Assembly: GCF_001562055.1 (NCBI RefSeq)
Contig: NZ_LLWE01000032.1
Coordinates: forward strand, 21,003 to 85,002
Direction of reading: 5' to 3'
Source: Polycladidibacter stylochi
GTDB lineage: Bacteria > Pseudomonadota > Alphaproteobacteria > Rhizobiales > Stappiaceae
DNA: 64,000 nucleotides
Translations under genes and position numbers: made by a program
The notes under the pieces: model-generated
Databases searched by the model: none
What the model saw: only the letters and a program-made list of their open reading frames with translations
What the model was told of the DNA's origin: nothing
In this document: positions 1 through 8,303 of the stretch, one piece after another
How positions within the stretch are numbered: position 1 is the stretch's first letter
How the letters are laid out: each line of letters opens with the position of its first letter

Positions 1-2
1 TC

Positions 3-194
3 TCCGAAAGCTACGCTATGATTGCCGCAAAAAACTGTGCCATTTGTGCTCATCTAGGAGAAAATATAGTTCAAATTGACATGGCCCGCCAAGAACATGC
101 CTTACTACTTGATTTATTGTGCCAAAACAAAATAACAAAAGCCGTTCAGCTTCTTGAGCTGCACATTAAGCACTGCACGAATACGGTATATTAA
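3..194 (+). CDS. GntR-family regulator, C-terminal fragment (FCD domain)
   Basis: Open from the window edge to TAA at 192-194, giving 63 codons. The segment 'DMARQEHALLLDLL' followed by 'KAVQLLELHIKHC' is the usual end of the FCD ligand-binding domain of FadR-subfamily GntR regulators: a His-containing helix and a final helix that packs against it. The DNA-binding half lies outside the window. It converges on the rpiR-type gene that follows. It may regulate genes to the left or the adjacent catabolic island, but the sequence does not decide which. Partial because of the window edge, not because it is broken. Confidence 0.7.
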   Translation, partial: SESYAMIAAKNCAICAHLGENIVQIDMARQEHALLLDLLCQNKITKAVQLLELHIKHCTNTVY

Positions 195-221
195 AGTACT
201 CACCGCACTAAGGTTTACAAC

Positions 222-1088
222 TTAAGGAAAGCCTGTTGCCCTGACATCCGACAGGGTACGCTTCATTTCAATAATCTTGTCCTGATGCTCGTCTGTTAGT
301 CGCATACTCACAAGTGTTGAAATGATATCTATTACAATCATTGCCGCTATTCGGCTAATGGTTGGTGTGTACAGATCAGTATTTTCAAGTGTTTCAATTA
401 CAATAGGGCAATCGCAGCGCTGCGCTAAAGGCTTGTCTAAACTACCTGAAAGCCCGATGACTTTCGCGCCTTGCATTTGCGCAACACGGCAGGCCTGCAA
501 AATTTCACGGGTTGCACCCGTATTCGATATTGCAATTACCACATCGCCAGGGCGCAACATCGCCGCCGTAACTATCATTTGGTGGCTATCTGTTACAGCC
601 CCACATGGTTTGCCAAATAGCGGAAACTTTTGTTGGGCATCAATCGCCGAAATACCCGAAGCACCTAGGCCAAAAAACTGTATTTGTTGCGCTGTCGTTA
701 TAATGTCGACGGCGCTTAGAATTTGCTCTTCTGACAGCTTTGATCGAACCCGGTTTAAGCTGTGCATGTTAAAGTCAAAAATTTTAGCGATAACTTCATC
801 AGGACCGTCATCTGCAGAAATAGCACTATGCGAGGCAGTGCTTGCGTAAGCAAGTGATTTTGCAATCTCGATTTTTAACTCTTGAAAACCACTATAACCT
901 ACAGATACACAAAACCTGATAACCGAAGGTTCGCTTACTTCTGCTTTCGCGGCGATGTCAGAGAGTCGTAGATTCGTAACTTCCTCTGGATTTGAAAGCA
1001 CAAAATGCGCAACTTTTTCTTGCGAACGCTTTAAGCTTGGCAGCTTTTGTTCGATAATATCAAGTATGTTTTCGCTATTTTCGTTCAT
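222..1088 (-). CDS. MurR/RpiR-family transcriptional regulator
   Basis: 288 aa, the usual length for this family. Residues about 10-80 form the HTH_6 domain ('LRLSDIAAKAEVSEPSVIRFCVSVGYSGFQELK' region), and about 125-260 form the SIS phosphosugar-binding domain ('FFGLGASGISAIDAQQKF', then 'AISNTGATREI'). Members sense phosphorylated sugars or sugar acids; HexR, which senses KDPG, is the best-known relative. It is the last gene of a leftward run with a KDPG-type aldolase and a phosphoglucose isomerase, so it is probably the local regulator of both divergent arms. Start at the ATG at 1088. The ligand is inferred, not shown. Confidence 0.85.
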   Translation of the reverse strand: MNENSENILDIIEQKLPSLKRSQEKVAHFVLSNPEEVTNLRLSDIAAKAEVSEPSVIRFCVSVGYSGFQELKIEIAKSLAYASTASHSAISADDGPDEVIAKIFDFNMHSLNRVRSKLSEEQILSAVDIITTAQQIQFFGLGASGISAIDAQQKFPLFGKPCGAVTDSHQMIVTAAMLRPGDVVIAISNTGATREILQACRVAQMQGAKVIGLSGSLDKPLAQRCDCPIVIETLENTDLYTPTISRIAAMIVIDIISTLVSMRLTDEHQDKIIEMKRTLSDVRATGFP

Positions 1089-1097
1089 TGGTCACAC

Positions 1098-1916
1098 TTA
1101 AACTATTTCGATGCAATCTAATGCAATCGGCACGAGAGGGGAAGGCAAATCTATTGTCAAAGACGCGTATTCCTGCTTGAGTAATGCAAAATCTTCCTCC
1201 GTTGCACTATTAAATTCAAACATTCCGAAATGATGCGCAATTAAATGCGATATCTCACAATGAAGGCACAATTTTACAGCTTCTGATGCACTCATGTTTC
1301 CCGGCACACCGTTATCAGCTCTTTCTTTGTCCCTGCCATTCACTGGCAAAAACGCAATATCAGGCTTTACCCGTGAGAGCTCATTGTATAGCTCTGGGTC
1401 AGCAACACTATCACCAGAATGATACAGACAAGTATTACCATCGGAAATTGCATATCCGAGATAATAATCCTGCCCCTTGTCGTTTTGCTTACGTACTTCA
1501 TGATAGGAAGGCAAAACCGAAACCTCAAGCTTGCCAAACGTCAAAACATCTCCTGCACTAGCAAAATAAATTTTGGCGTCGCGTCCTATACGTTCGCGTG
1601 CTTTTTGTGCTTCAGCTGCCGGTACCACAAACGCAACATCATGATGTTGCTCTGCGATATGAGATAAGGTCTCGCCATCCATATGGTCTGTATGTGCATG
1701 TGTTATGAGCACAACATCAGGACATGGTAAGTCTTGTGGCTTAACTGGTATGGGCATCATACGCTGGTGCGGAAACTTGGTACCTGCATATTTCACAGCC
1801 AAGCTATCACTCAAGTAAGGATCAATGAGCAATCGTGTCCCAGAAAAGTCGATCCAGAACCCTGCTTGTCCGCACCAATATGCTTGGTTTTTGTTTATTT
1901 TCTGAGGAATTTTCAC
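1098..1916 (-). CDS. UlaG-like metallo-beta-lactamase-fold hydrolase
   Basis: 272 aa. The metal motif H73-A-H75-T-D77-H78 is visible, followed by 'LYHSGDSV' (third ligand region) and 'AHHFGMFEFN' near the C-terminus. This is the pattern of the UlaG/L-ascorbate-6-phosphate lactonase-like branch of the fold, which opens sugar lactones or hydrolyses phosphodiesters. It sits 10 bp from the rpiR gene and 3 bp from the dehydrogenase upstream, so it is co-transcribed. In a sugar-acid pathway a lactonase is the natural guess, turning an aldonolactone into the acid taken by the enolase-family dehydratase. The substrate is not readable from sequence. Confidence 0.8.
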   Translation of the reverse strand: MKIPQKINKNQAYWCGQAGFWIDFSGTRLLIDPYLSDSLAVKYAGTKFPHQRMMPIPVKPQDLPCPDVVLITHAHTDHMDGETLSHIAEQHHDVAFVVPAAEAQKARERIGRDAKIYFASAGDVLTFGKLEVSVLPSYHEVRKQNDKGQDYYLGYAISDGNTCLYHSGDSVADPELYNELSRVKPDIAFLPVNGRDKERADNGVPGNMSASEAVKLCLHCEISHLIAHHFGMFEFNSATEEDFALLKQEYASLTIDLPSPLVPIALDCIEIV

Positions 1917-1919
1917 GAT

Positions 1920-2852
1920 TTACACCTTACAGTCCTTGAGTAGGTTATCGACGCTCACCTGCGTCACTCGTTCCACGCTTTGCGCTGTAAATCCGCCGAT
2001 ATGCGATGTGAGGATACACCTTTCATGGGCCAGCAATTCACTGGGCTGCGGCGGCTCGGTGTCGAACACATCGGTGGCATATGCAGCCACCCGTGCCTGG
2101 TTCATTGCCTTCAGCAGTTCATTTTGGTCGACAAGGCCGGCACGCGCGGTGTTCACGATTACCGCACCCGGTTTGAGTTGCTGCAAAACCTTGGCATCGA
2201 GAACCGGTTGGGCATTTTCAGGCAGTGGCATATGTAAGCTCAGCGCATCACATTCACGCAAAATCGGCTCGATCTGATCGTACTGCTCAAATGTACCGAA
2301 CTGCTTGAGTTCTTCACCATCGCTATAAGGATCATAACCAATCACCCTTGCGTTGAGTTTCAAGAGCTTTTGCGCCACCAGCTTGCCAATAGCCCCCAGC
2401 CCCAACACCGCAACTGTAGATCCGGCGATTTCGCAGCCACGAATGCGCGGCCAGGCCCCATCGCGTATTCCCCGATCGCTTGCCGGAATATGGCGCAATG
2501 CAGCCAGCATTAATGCCAGTGTCAACTCGGCCACACCATTTGCATTGGAACCAACAGCGCGTTCGACCCGAATGTTGTTTTCTTCCAAAAGCTTGATGGG
2601 CAGGTTATCAACACCAACCCCGTTACGCGAGATCACTTGCAAGGATTTCGCGGCATGGATAACTTTTGGCGATACCGGCTCCACACCGGCAATCCACCCC
2701 CAGCAGTCAGGCACCGCCGCAATCAACTCCGCCTCCGAAGGGATTTTGCCAGGTGTTGGTATCACCAGTTCAAAGCCCTCGTCTTCGAGCTTGCGAAGGG
2801 CGGGCGGTACGCTCTGTGTCATTGAGCGCGGTGTCACAAGAATACGTTTCAT
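1920..2852 (-). CDS. D-isomer-specific 2-hydroxyacid dehydrogenase
   Basis: 310 aa. SerA/GhrB-like layout: catalytic domain, then an NAD(P)-binding Rossmann fold with 'VLGLGAIGKLVA' around residue 150, the Arg loop 'NTARAGLVDQ', the Glu in 'DVFDTEPP' and the catalytic His in 'TSHIGGFT'. No C-terminal ACT domain, so it is not the long serine-pathway enzyme. It overlaps the shikimate-dehydrogenase-like gene upstream by 4 bp, which implies translational coupling. Within this island it probably oxidises or reduces a 2-hydroxy or 2-keto sugar acid. Family is sure, substrate unknown. Confidence 0.88.
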   Translation of the reverse strand: MKRILVTPRSMTQSVPPALRKLEDEGFELVIPTPGKIPSEAELIAAVPDCWGWIAGVEPVSPKVIHAAKSLQVISRNGVGVDNLPIKLLEENNIRVERAVGSNANGVAELTLALMLAALRHIPASDRGIRDGAWPRIRGCEIAGSTVAVLGLGAIGKLVAQKLLKLNARVIGYDPYSDGEELKQFGTFEQYDQIEPILRECDALSLHMPLPENAQPVLDAKVLQQLKPGAVIVNTARAGLVDQNELLKAMNQARVAAYATDVFDTEPPQPSELLAHERCILTSHIGGFTAQSVERVTQVSVDNLLKDCKV

Positions 2853-3802
2853 GATGCACGCCCACTTGCTTTTTTCGCAATATTGGAGAGTTCGTCAAAC
2901 TGCGGCCCGGATGTGGGAATTGCCACATCAAACACCTCGGCAATCACTTGTGTCCAACCGTGCAAGAAGTAACTCCAGCCGTTTTCAACCTGCAACCCTT
3001 TCGCCTCTTTTTGCCCGTTGGCCTGATCAAGGAACACAAGATCGCCGCGGTAATTCAACTCCCATACAACCGCCGCTTCAGGCAATTGCACAGCATCGGT
3101 GAAGGGCGATCCGGGTGCATCCTTACCCAGGCCGGTGGCATTGATAATGAGCGAACCTGAAGGTAGGGCGGCGGCAATCCGGTCGTTATCGCCAGGGGTC
3201 GGTGCCAGACAATAGGACACGGGAATATCGATCCCCATTTCCTCATGGATTGCCTTGATATGATCCAACCGCTTTTGCGAGCGGTTCGAGACAATGATTT
3301 GCGCCGGGCGGTTGTTTGCAGCCATGGCTTTAATCGCATGCCAGGTAATGGCAATTGTTGAGCCACCAGCCCCCATGGAAAGTAAATGGCCCGCAGTATT
3401 GGCAAAGTGGTTTGGCGCTAAAAAGCCATCTATTGCCAACCCCGAGGAAATGGGGTCTTTGGCATGGGCAATCAGCTTGCCATCGCGCTTGGAGATACAC
3501 GATACCTCACTCATCAAGGTCGCATGGGGATCGATTTCATCGAACATATCCTTACATGCTTCGAACAAGTCCAGCTTGTGGGTGGTTACCAGTGCCCCCA
3601 TGGAATGGGGATCATCACGAATAAAAGCAACCGCTTCGCGATAGCGCTGCGGGTCATCATGAAGGGCAAAGTCCATCCCGCGAATAAGCGCATTGTCAAG
3701 CCCGAGATATTCGGCCCAAGCCGGGAATACCTTCATGATCGAGCTTTGCGCCGTGGTCACGCCGATAAAGTAAAGTGTTGGCTGTTGTGCCGGACTATAC
3801 AT
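2849..3802 (-). CDS. shikimate/quinate dehydrogenase-like NAD(P) enzyme
   Basis: 317 aa from ATG at 3802, preceded by a strong GGGAGG ribosome site. A longer reading to 3916 would run deep into the aldolase gene and is rejected. The N-terminal half resembles the AroE substrate domain, with the conserved Lys in 'VTTHKLDLF'. The Rossmann half has 'GAGGSTIAITWH' and 'NATGLGKDAPGSP', matching the AroE NATxxG motif. The 8-bp overlap with the aldolase gene indicates coupling. AroE-like proteins in catabolic operons oxidise quinate, shikimate or other polyols, and paralogues with unrelated substrates exist. Its presence beside a KDPG-type aldolase is unusual. Confidence 0.82.
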   Translation of the reverse strand: MYSPAQQPTLYFIGVTTAQSSIMKVFPAWAEYLGLDNALIRGMDFALHDDPQRYREAVAFIRDDPHSMGALVTTHKLDLFEACKDMFDEIDPHATLMSEVSCISKRDGKLIAHAKDPISSGLAIDGFLAPNHFANTAGHLLSMGAGGSTIAITWHAIKAMAANNRPAQIIVSNRSQKRLDHIKAIHEEMGIDIPVSYCLAPTPGDNDRIAAALPSGSLIINATGLGKDAPGSPFTDAVQLPEAAVVWELNYRGDLVFLDQANGQKEAKGLQVENGWSYFLHGWTQVIAEVFDVAIPTSGPQFDELSNIAKKASGRAS

Positions 3803-4451
3803 TTTTTTCCTCCCGTAACGCACGCAGGCACGCAACAGCATCACGTGCATTTTGCGTAATTCTCGCCCAATTGCCTTCAGCAATATCCTGGCGCGTTGCA
3901 ATCCAGGTGCCGCCAATACCGCGTACGTTGGGCATGCTCAGCCACTGAGCCATGTTATCCGGGTTCACCCCACCGGTAGGGTTAAAGCCCACATCCAAAT
4001 GCGCAAATGGTGCCGAAATGCTCTTCAGCATCGCAGGCCCACCCAGCTGCTCTGAAGGAAAGAATTTCAAAAACCTGCAACCATGGCGCAAAGCGATCTG
4101 CAAATCTGAAGGCGTGGCAACCCCGGGCGCATAAGGCAAGTTGGCGCGCTTGGCGGCCTCAATCAACGTTGCATCCGTGCCAGGCGCCAACGCAAACTCG
4201 GCCCCCGCCTTGGCGGCACTTTGAACCTGTTCTTCACTGATAACGGTGCCAGCCCCCACCAGGAAATCCGCACGTTTGCTGGCGATTTGCGCAATAGCCT
4301 CTTGCGCTGCCTGTGTGCGATAGGTGATCTCGGCAACCGGTAAGCCGCCCTCAGCCAAAGCATCGGCAAGATCGAGGGCCTTGTCCGCTGTATCGATGGC
4401 AACAACAGGTATCACGCCAATACTGGCAAGTCGGTCAAATACATTCATCAC
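3795..4451 (-). CDS. eda: bifunctional KHG/KDPG-type aldolase
   Basis: 218 aa, near the 213 aa of E. coli Eda. It shows the catalytic Glu in 'VAEITYRT', 'GAGTV', 'APGTD', 'APGVATPSD', the Schiff-base Lys in 'FLKFFPSE' and the phosphate loop 'PTGGVN'. The enzyme cleaves 2-keto-3-deoxy-6-phosphosugar acids to pyruvate plus glyceraldehyde 3-phosphate, or the glyoxylate analogue. The residue before PTGG is Asn rather than the more usual Cys, a modest variation near the phosphate site. It lies 2 bp downstream of the cupin isomerase gene in the same operon. The symbol is by family; the real substrate may be a KDPGal- or other 2-keto-3-deoxy acid. Confidence 0.9.
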   Translation of the reverse strand: MMNVFDRLASIGVIPVVAIDTADKALDLADALAEGGLPVAEITYRTQAAQEAIAQIASKRADFLVGAGTVISEEQVQSAAKAGAEFALAPGTDATLIEAAKRANLPYAPGVATPSDLQIALRHGCRFLKFFPSEQLGGPAMLKSISAPFAHLDVGFNPTGGVNPDNMAQWLSMPNVRGIGGTWIATRQDIAEGNWARITQNARDAVACLRALREEKNV

Positions 4452-4453
4452 AT

Positions 4454-5074
4454 TTAGCCCTTGGTTGCGTAAATTGCTTTTATCTGCTCAGCCCCACGTG
4501 GCTGATAAGAAGCGTTGGGGACCTCTTTCCAGCCTGTGCCATCGGCAACAATTCTGGAGCGCATGCCAAAGGTCTGGGCAATAACCCCATAGTCCTGCCC
4601 GGAATCGGAAGGGTAGGTAAAGCTCATCACAAAGGGTGTTGCGCCGGTATTTACGGAGCGGTGAATCCAAAACGGTGGCACATAGCAAAGTACCCGTGGC
4701 TTGATTTCGATAACGCGGGTCTCGCCCTCCGGCGATTCCATCAGCATGACGCCCTCGCCGCTTTCGCCATAGTAGATTTCAGGGCGGTTGGCGATTGCAT
4801 GAATATGGCCGCGGGTTAAAAAGTACTCATCGCCAATACGCCCGGGCTGCATGTAGGTCACACCAAAGATGAGATCACCGCGCTGTTGCTCCGGGTGCTG
4901 GTCTTGCACTTGATATACAATACGATCGCCTTGCTCTTGCACAGCCTGCTCGAAGGCTTCGCTATCGGCGTAGAGCTGTGTCAGGTCACGCAGTTTTTTT
5001 TGATAGGTTCGCCCGCAATTCCCCAATTTCCCGTTTATTGGGTCAACCAAATGTGCGGAGGGTTCTTTGATCAC
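4454..5074 (-). CDS. cupin-type phosphoglucose isomerase (archaeal GPI family)
   Basis: 206 aa. The metal-cupin signature 'TRGHIHAIANRPEIYYGESG' gives two His and a Glu as metal ligands, with a fourth His in 'FWIHRSVNTG'. This matches the cupin glucose-6-phosphate isomerase family, first described in Archaea and unrelated to the classical Pgi. It is the first gene of the leftward operon, 141 bp from the divergent TRAP operon. In Alphaproteobacteria such cupin PGIs are uncommon. In this setting the protein may interconvert another phosphorylated aldose/ketose pair. Family call is firm, role inferred. Confidence 0.85.
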   Translation of the reverse strand: MIKEPSAHLVDPINGKLGNCGRTYQKKLRDLTQLYADSEAFEQAVQEQGDRIVYQVQDQHPEQQRGDLIFGVTYMQPGRIGDEYFLTRGHIHAIANRPEIYYGESGEGVMLMESPEGETRVIEIKPRVLCYVPPFWIHRSVNTGATPFVMSFTYPSDSGQDYGVIAQTFGMRSRIVADGTGWKEVPNASYQPRGAEQIKAIYATKG

Positions 5075-5139
5075 AACTAACTCCCAAAATTAAGTTTTAC
5101 TAACATTTATTCGTTCATAAACATGATTTTTCGCAGAGT

Positions 5140-5157
5140 CAATCAAAAAAATGATTG
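5140..5157. promoter_or_regulatory. inverted repeat in the divergent promoter region, candidate RpiR operator
   Basis: The 141-bp gap between the two divergent catabolic operons contains CAATCA and TGATTG arms (5140-5145 and 5152-5157) around a six-A spacer. A single operator here could control both arms, and the RpiR-type gene at the end of the leftward operon is the obvious candidate regulator. The rest of the gap is AT-rich. No site consensus exists for this particular regulator, so the assignment is by position and symmetry only. Confidence 0.35.
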
Positions 5158-5215
5158 CAAACTCTCAATAAATTGATACTTTGATAATAACAAAAACAAA
5201 AAATGGGAGACCAAT

Positions 5216-5761
5216 ATGAACACTATCCTGCGGGGAGTTTGCGGGGCCGTGTCTCTAATCCTATTCACTTTAATGATCGCAATGGTAATCATCGTGAATA
5301 GTGTCGTTGTTACTCGCTATGCCTTCTCGTTTTCACCTAGTTGGACTGAAGAAATCACTCGCTACGCTATGGTATGGATGGTCATGCTTGGCGCCGCGGT
5401 CATTGGTTTGTTTGAAGACCATATTGGCTTGTACTTGCTTCGATCAAAGATCAGCCCGCGTCTATACATTCTATTACAGAATATCATTAGGTTGTTGTCT
5501 GCAGCTGTTGCCGCACTCATTGCCTGGACCGGCTTCAAGTTTGCCTTTTCATTGGCAAACATTTTTGCGCCAGGTAGCCAAATTTCAATGATGATTCCGA
5601 CACTAGCAGTACCTGTAGGGGCTACCTTGCTTTCTGTTTTTAGTCTCGTTCTCGTTTGTAATGATCTGCGCCTGATAATGGGTATGAAACGTATGCACTT
5701 ACCAGAACAGGCCCACTTCATGGACGGTTCATTCAACGCTGAGCCTGATGAAGGAAATTAA
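5216..5761 (+). CDS. TRAP transporter small permease (DctQ)
   Basis: 181 aa with four predicted membrane segments. The characteristic 'VVVTRYAFSFSPSWTEEITRYAMVW' region with the Trp-Thr-Glu-Glu motif is typical of DctQ. It starts at ATG 5216 behind GGGAG and is followed after 3 bp by dctM. DctQ and DctM form the membrane part of a Na+-driven tripartite transporter that needs a periplasmic binding protein (DctP). No dctP lies in this operon; the only one in the window is at 56.6 kb. The operon context points to uptake of a sugar acid or related carboxylate. Confidence 0.9.
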   Translation: MNTILRGVCGAVSLILFTLMIAMVIIVNSVVVTRYAFSFSPSWTEEITRYAMVWMVMLGAAVIGLFEDHIGLYLLRSKISPRLYILLQNIIRLLSAAVAALIAWTGFKFAFSLANIFAPGSQISMMIPTLAVPVGATLLSVFSLVLVCNDLRLIMGMKRMHLPEQAHFMDGSFNAEPDEGN

Positions 5762-5764
5762 AAT

Positions 5765-7054
5765 ATGTCTCTTGAAATTGTTCTAGTACTGTTCTGTGGC
5801 ATGGTCCTTGTGGGGGTACCAATCGGCTTTGCTATGGTTTCTATTTCGGCTGGCTACTTCCTTATGGGACCGATACCGACTTTTATTAACTTGATACCAC
5901 AAAAGTTGTTCGAGGGTATCGATGTTATCGTGCTCACGGCAATTCCATTCTTTTTATTAGCTGGAGAGCTGATGAACAGATCAGGTATGGCTAAGCGATT
6001 AATGCACTTCGCCAATCTAATTGTCGGGCGTGTGCGTGGCGGCTTTGCCTATGTCAACGTTTTAGCTAGTTTGCTGTTTTCGGGCTTAACTGGTGTGGCA
6101 GTTGGTGACATTGCTGCATTGGGTAAAGTTGAAATCAAAGCAATGGAGCAAGCCGGTTATCCGCGTGCTTTTGCTGCTGCAGTAACAGCCTCTTCATCAC
6201 TTGTAGGCACCATCATCCCTCCAAGCGGGTTGATTATCCTTTATTGTGCCATCATGAACGTCTCGGTCGGGGCAATGTTCCTTGCAGCATTAATACCCGG
6301 TGTCCTAATGGCAGTTGCTGATATGATTGTTATTGGCATTCAGGCAAAAAAACGTGGCTTTCCCAAATCTGAAGTAAAAAGAACCCTGCCTGAAATCGTT
6401 ACGGGTACAAAAGACGCTTCACTCGCTCTGTTCATGCCGTTTTTGCTAATTGGCGGTATTGTTGGCGGCATCATGACACCAACAGAAGCTGCTGCGGTAT
6501 CTGTGCTTTACGCACTGGGAATCAGTTTATTCGTTTACCGTGCACTTTCTTTGAAAGAGATATACCGAATACTGGTCTCTTCCTCCTATGATGCCGCGCG
6601 CTTGTTGTTCATGATCGGTGCCGCGTTGACCATGACATGGATTTTCGCACTTGAAGACCTTGCAGGCCAAGTAAGCATGCTGTTTTCCCATGTGGAAAGC
6701 TCGCCCTTACTGACAATTCTCATGATCAATGCTGTTTTCCTTATTCTCGGCATGTTCATGGACTCATCAATTGCACTGATCCTGTTTGCACCAGTGGTAG
6801 CGCCCGTTGCTTACGGTGTTGGTGTAAGCCCGACACAACTTGGTATCATGCTGATCATTAATGTTGTTGTTGGTCTGGCTACGCCACCAATCGGCAATGT
6901 CTTGTTTGCAATATGTGGTGTTGTGCAACTGCGCTTTAGCGATTTGGTTCGCGAGCTTTTCCCATTCATCGCAATCAAGTTTGTTTTGTTGTTGCTGATC
7001 GGAATGATCCCTTTCCTAACAACCGCAATACCAAGCTACTTCGGTTTCAGTTAA
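5765..7054 (+). CDS. TRAP transporter large permease (DctM)
   Basis: 429 aa, normal length, with about 12 hydrophobic segments. Family landmarks are 'AIPFFLLAGELMNRSGMAKRL', 'VGDIAALGKVEIKAM', 'SLVGTIIPPSGLIILYC' and 'GMFMDSSIALILFAPVVAPVA'. It forms the transport channel with the DctQ protein encoded 3 bp upstream. Good ribosome site (GAAGGA). It is followed 27 bp later by the dehydratase gene, so transport and first enzymatic step are co-expressed. Confidence 0.93.
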   Translation: MSLEIVLVLFCGMVLVGVPIGFAMVSISAGYFLMGPIPTFINLIPQKLFEGIDVIVLTAIPFFLLAGELMNRSGMAKRLMHFANLIVGRVRGGFAYVNVLASLLFSGLTGVAVGDIAALGKVEIKAMEQAGYPRAFAAAVTASSSLVGTIIPPSGLIILYCAIMNVSVGAMFLAALIPGVLMAVADMIVIGIQAKKRGFPKSEVKRTLPEIVTGTKDASLALFMPFLLIGGIVGGIMTPTEAAAVSVLYALGISLFVYRALSLKEIYRILVSSSYDAARLLFMIGAALTMTWIFALEDLAGQVSMLFSHVESSPLLTILMINAVFLILGMFMDSSIALILFAPVVAPVAYGVGVSPTQLGIMLIINVVVGLATPPIGNVLFAICGVVQLRFSDLVRELFPFIAIKFVLLLLIGMIPFLTTAIPSYFGFS

Positions 7055-7081
7055 TCGCATCCAATTAAAAAAGGTAAGAAA

Positions 7082-8296
7082 ATGAAGATCGTATCCGCTG
7101 AAATATCCATCCTCGACTTACAATTTTCACAGGAGTTTGCCGAAACTCAGGGCTCTTGGCATCCCGTTCTCTTAAAATTGGTCACCGACGAAGGATTGGT
7201 AGGTCTTGGGGAAGCTGGCTTGGCATATGGCGTTGGCCATAATGGCGCTGTCGGAATGCTAAAAGACTTTGTCGAAACATTTATCATCGGGGCAAATCCA
7301 TTTGATCGCGAAGTCATCTGGAATAAAATGCAACGATTTTCTTTCTGGGGGGGCTCTTGTGGACCTGTTGTAAACGCTTGTATGAGCGCTATTGATATAG
7401 CCCTTTGGGATATCGCTGGTAAGGCACTTAACCAGCCAATCTGGCAAATGCTTGGTGGCCGCGTACAAGATGAGCTTCGTTGCTATGCCAGCCAATTACA
7501 GTTTGGTTGGGATAAAGAAGGCGTAACATGGTACAACCTTAAAGATCCTGAGGAATACGCCAATGCTGCTATTGCAGCCATCAATGATGGTTACACAGCG
7601 GTGAAAGTCGATCCAATCATGATCGATGAACAAGGCACGATTGAAAACCCAAACAAGCTCAAAGGCGCTCTCGATAAGAAAATCGTCAACCGTGCAGTTA
7701 CACGTGTTGCAGCTATTCGTGAAGCTGTTGGTCCTGATACGGACATTATTCTTGAGCTACACTCGCTAACATCTTTGACCGGTGGCCAAAAGCTGGCCGA
7801 AGCATGTGCGCAGTTCGATCTGTTCATGGTTGAAGAGGCTGTCAACTATAACTCCTCCGGCCCTGCAGAAACTTTGAAAAAACGTATGCCAACGACACCA
7901 ATGGCCGGTGGCGAAAGGGTGTTCACACGCTGGCAGTACAAAACATACCTGGAAACCGCTTGTTTTGACATGATCCAGCCAGACTTCTGTCTTGCCGGCG
8001 GTATTACTGAGGGCAAAAAAATCTGCGACATGGCGCATACTTATGAAGTTGGTGTGCAAGGGCATGTTTGCGGTTCACCAATATCTGCAGCTGCAGCAAT
8101 TCACGTTTCAACGGCCATCCCGAATTTTGAAATCTACGAACACCACACCAACGCCAATACCCGCGCTAACAGGAATATTTGCATACAAGACCAGCAGCCA
8201 GAAAACGGCCTGCTCGTTGCAACAGATGCACCTGGTCTTGGCATTGACCTCAACGACGAATTCGTAGCGAAAAACGGACAAACAATCAGGGTTTAA
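7082..8296 (+). CDS. enolase-superfamily sugar-acid dehydratase (MR/MLE-like)
   Basis: 404 aa. It has the N-terminal capping domain and a TIM barrel with 'AIDIALWDIAGKALNQPIWQMLGG' typical of the mandelate racemase/galactonate dehydratase group, 'TAVKVDPI', metal-ligand strands ending 'DIILELHS' and 'FMVEEAV', then 'MAGGERVFTRW' and 'GVQGHVCGSPISAAAA'. The His in the last motif and the one after ELH are candidate acid/base residues. Such enzymes dehydrate aldonic acids to 2-keto-3-deoxy acids. With a KDPG-type aldolase in the divergent operon, this fits a dehydratase/kinase/aldolase route. The exact acid is not determinable here. Confidence 0.85.
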   Translation: MKIVSAEISILDLQFSQEFAETQGSWHPVLLKLVTDEGLVGLGEAGLAYGVGHNGAVGMLKDFVETFIIGANPFDREVIWNKMQRFSFWGGSCGPVVNACMSAIDIALWDIAGKALNQPIWQMLGGRVQDELRCYASQLQFGWDKEGVTWYNLKDPEEYANAAIAAINDGYTAVKVDPIMIDEQGTIENPNKLKGALDKKIVNRAVTRVAAIREAVGPDTDIILELHSLTSLTGGQKLAEACAQFDLFMVEEAVNYNSSGPAETLKKRMPTTPMAGGERVFTRWQYKTYLETACFDMIQPDFCLAGGITEGKKICDMAHTYEVGVQGHVCGSPISAAAAIHVSTAIPNFEIYEHHTNANTRANRNICIQDQQPENGLLVATDAPGLGIDLNDEFVAKNGQTIRV

Positions 8297-8303
8297 GCGA
8301 ACA

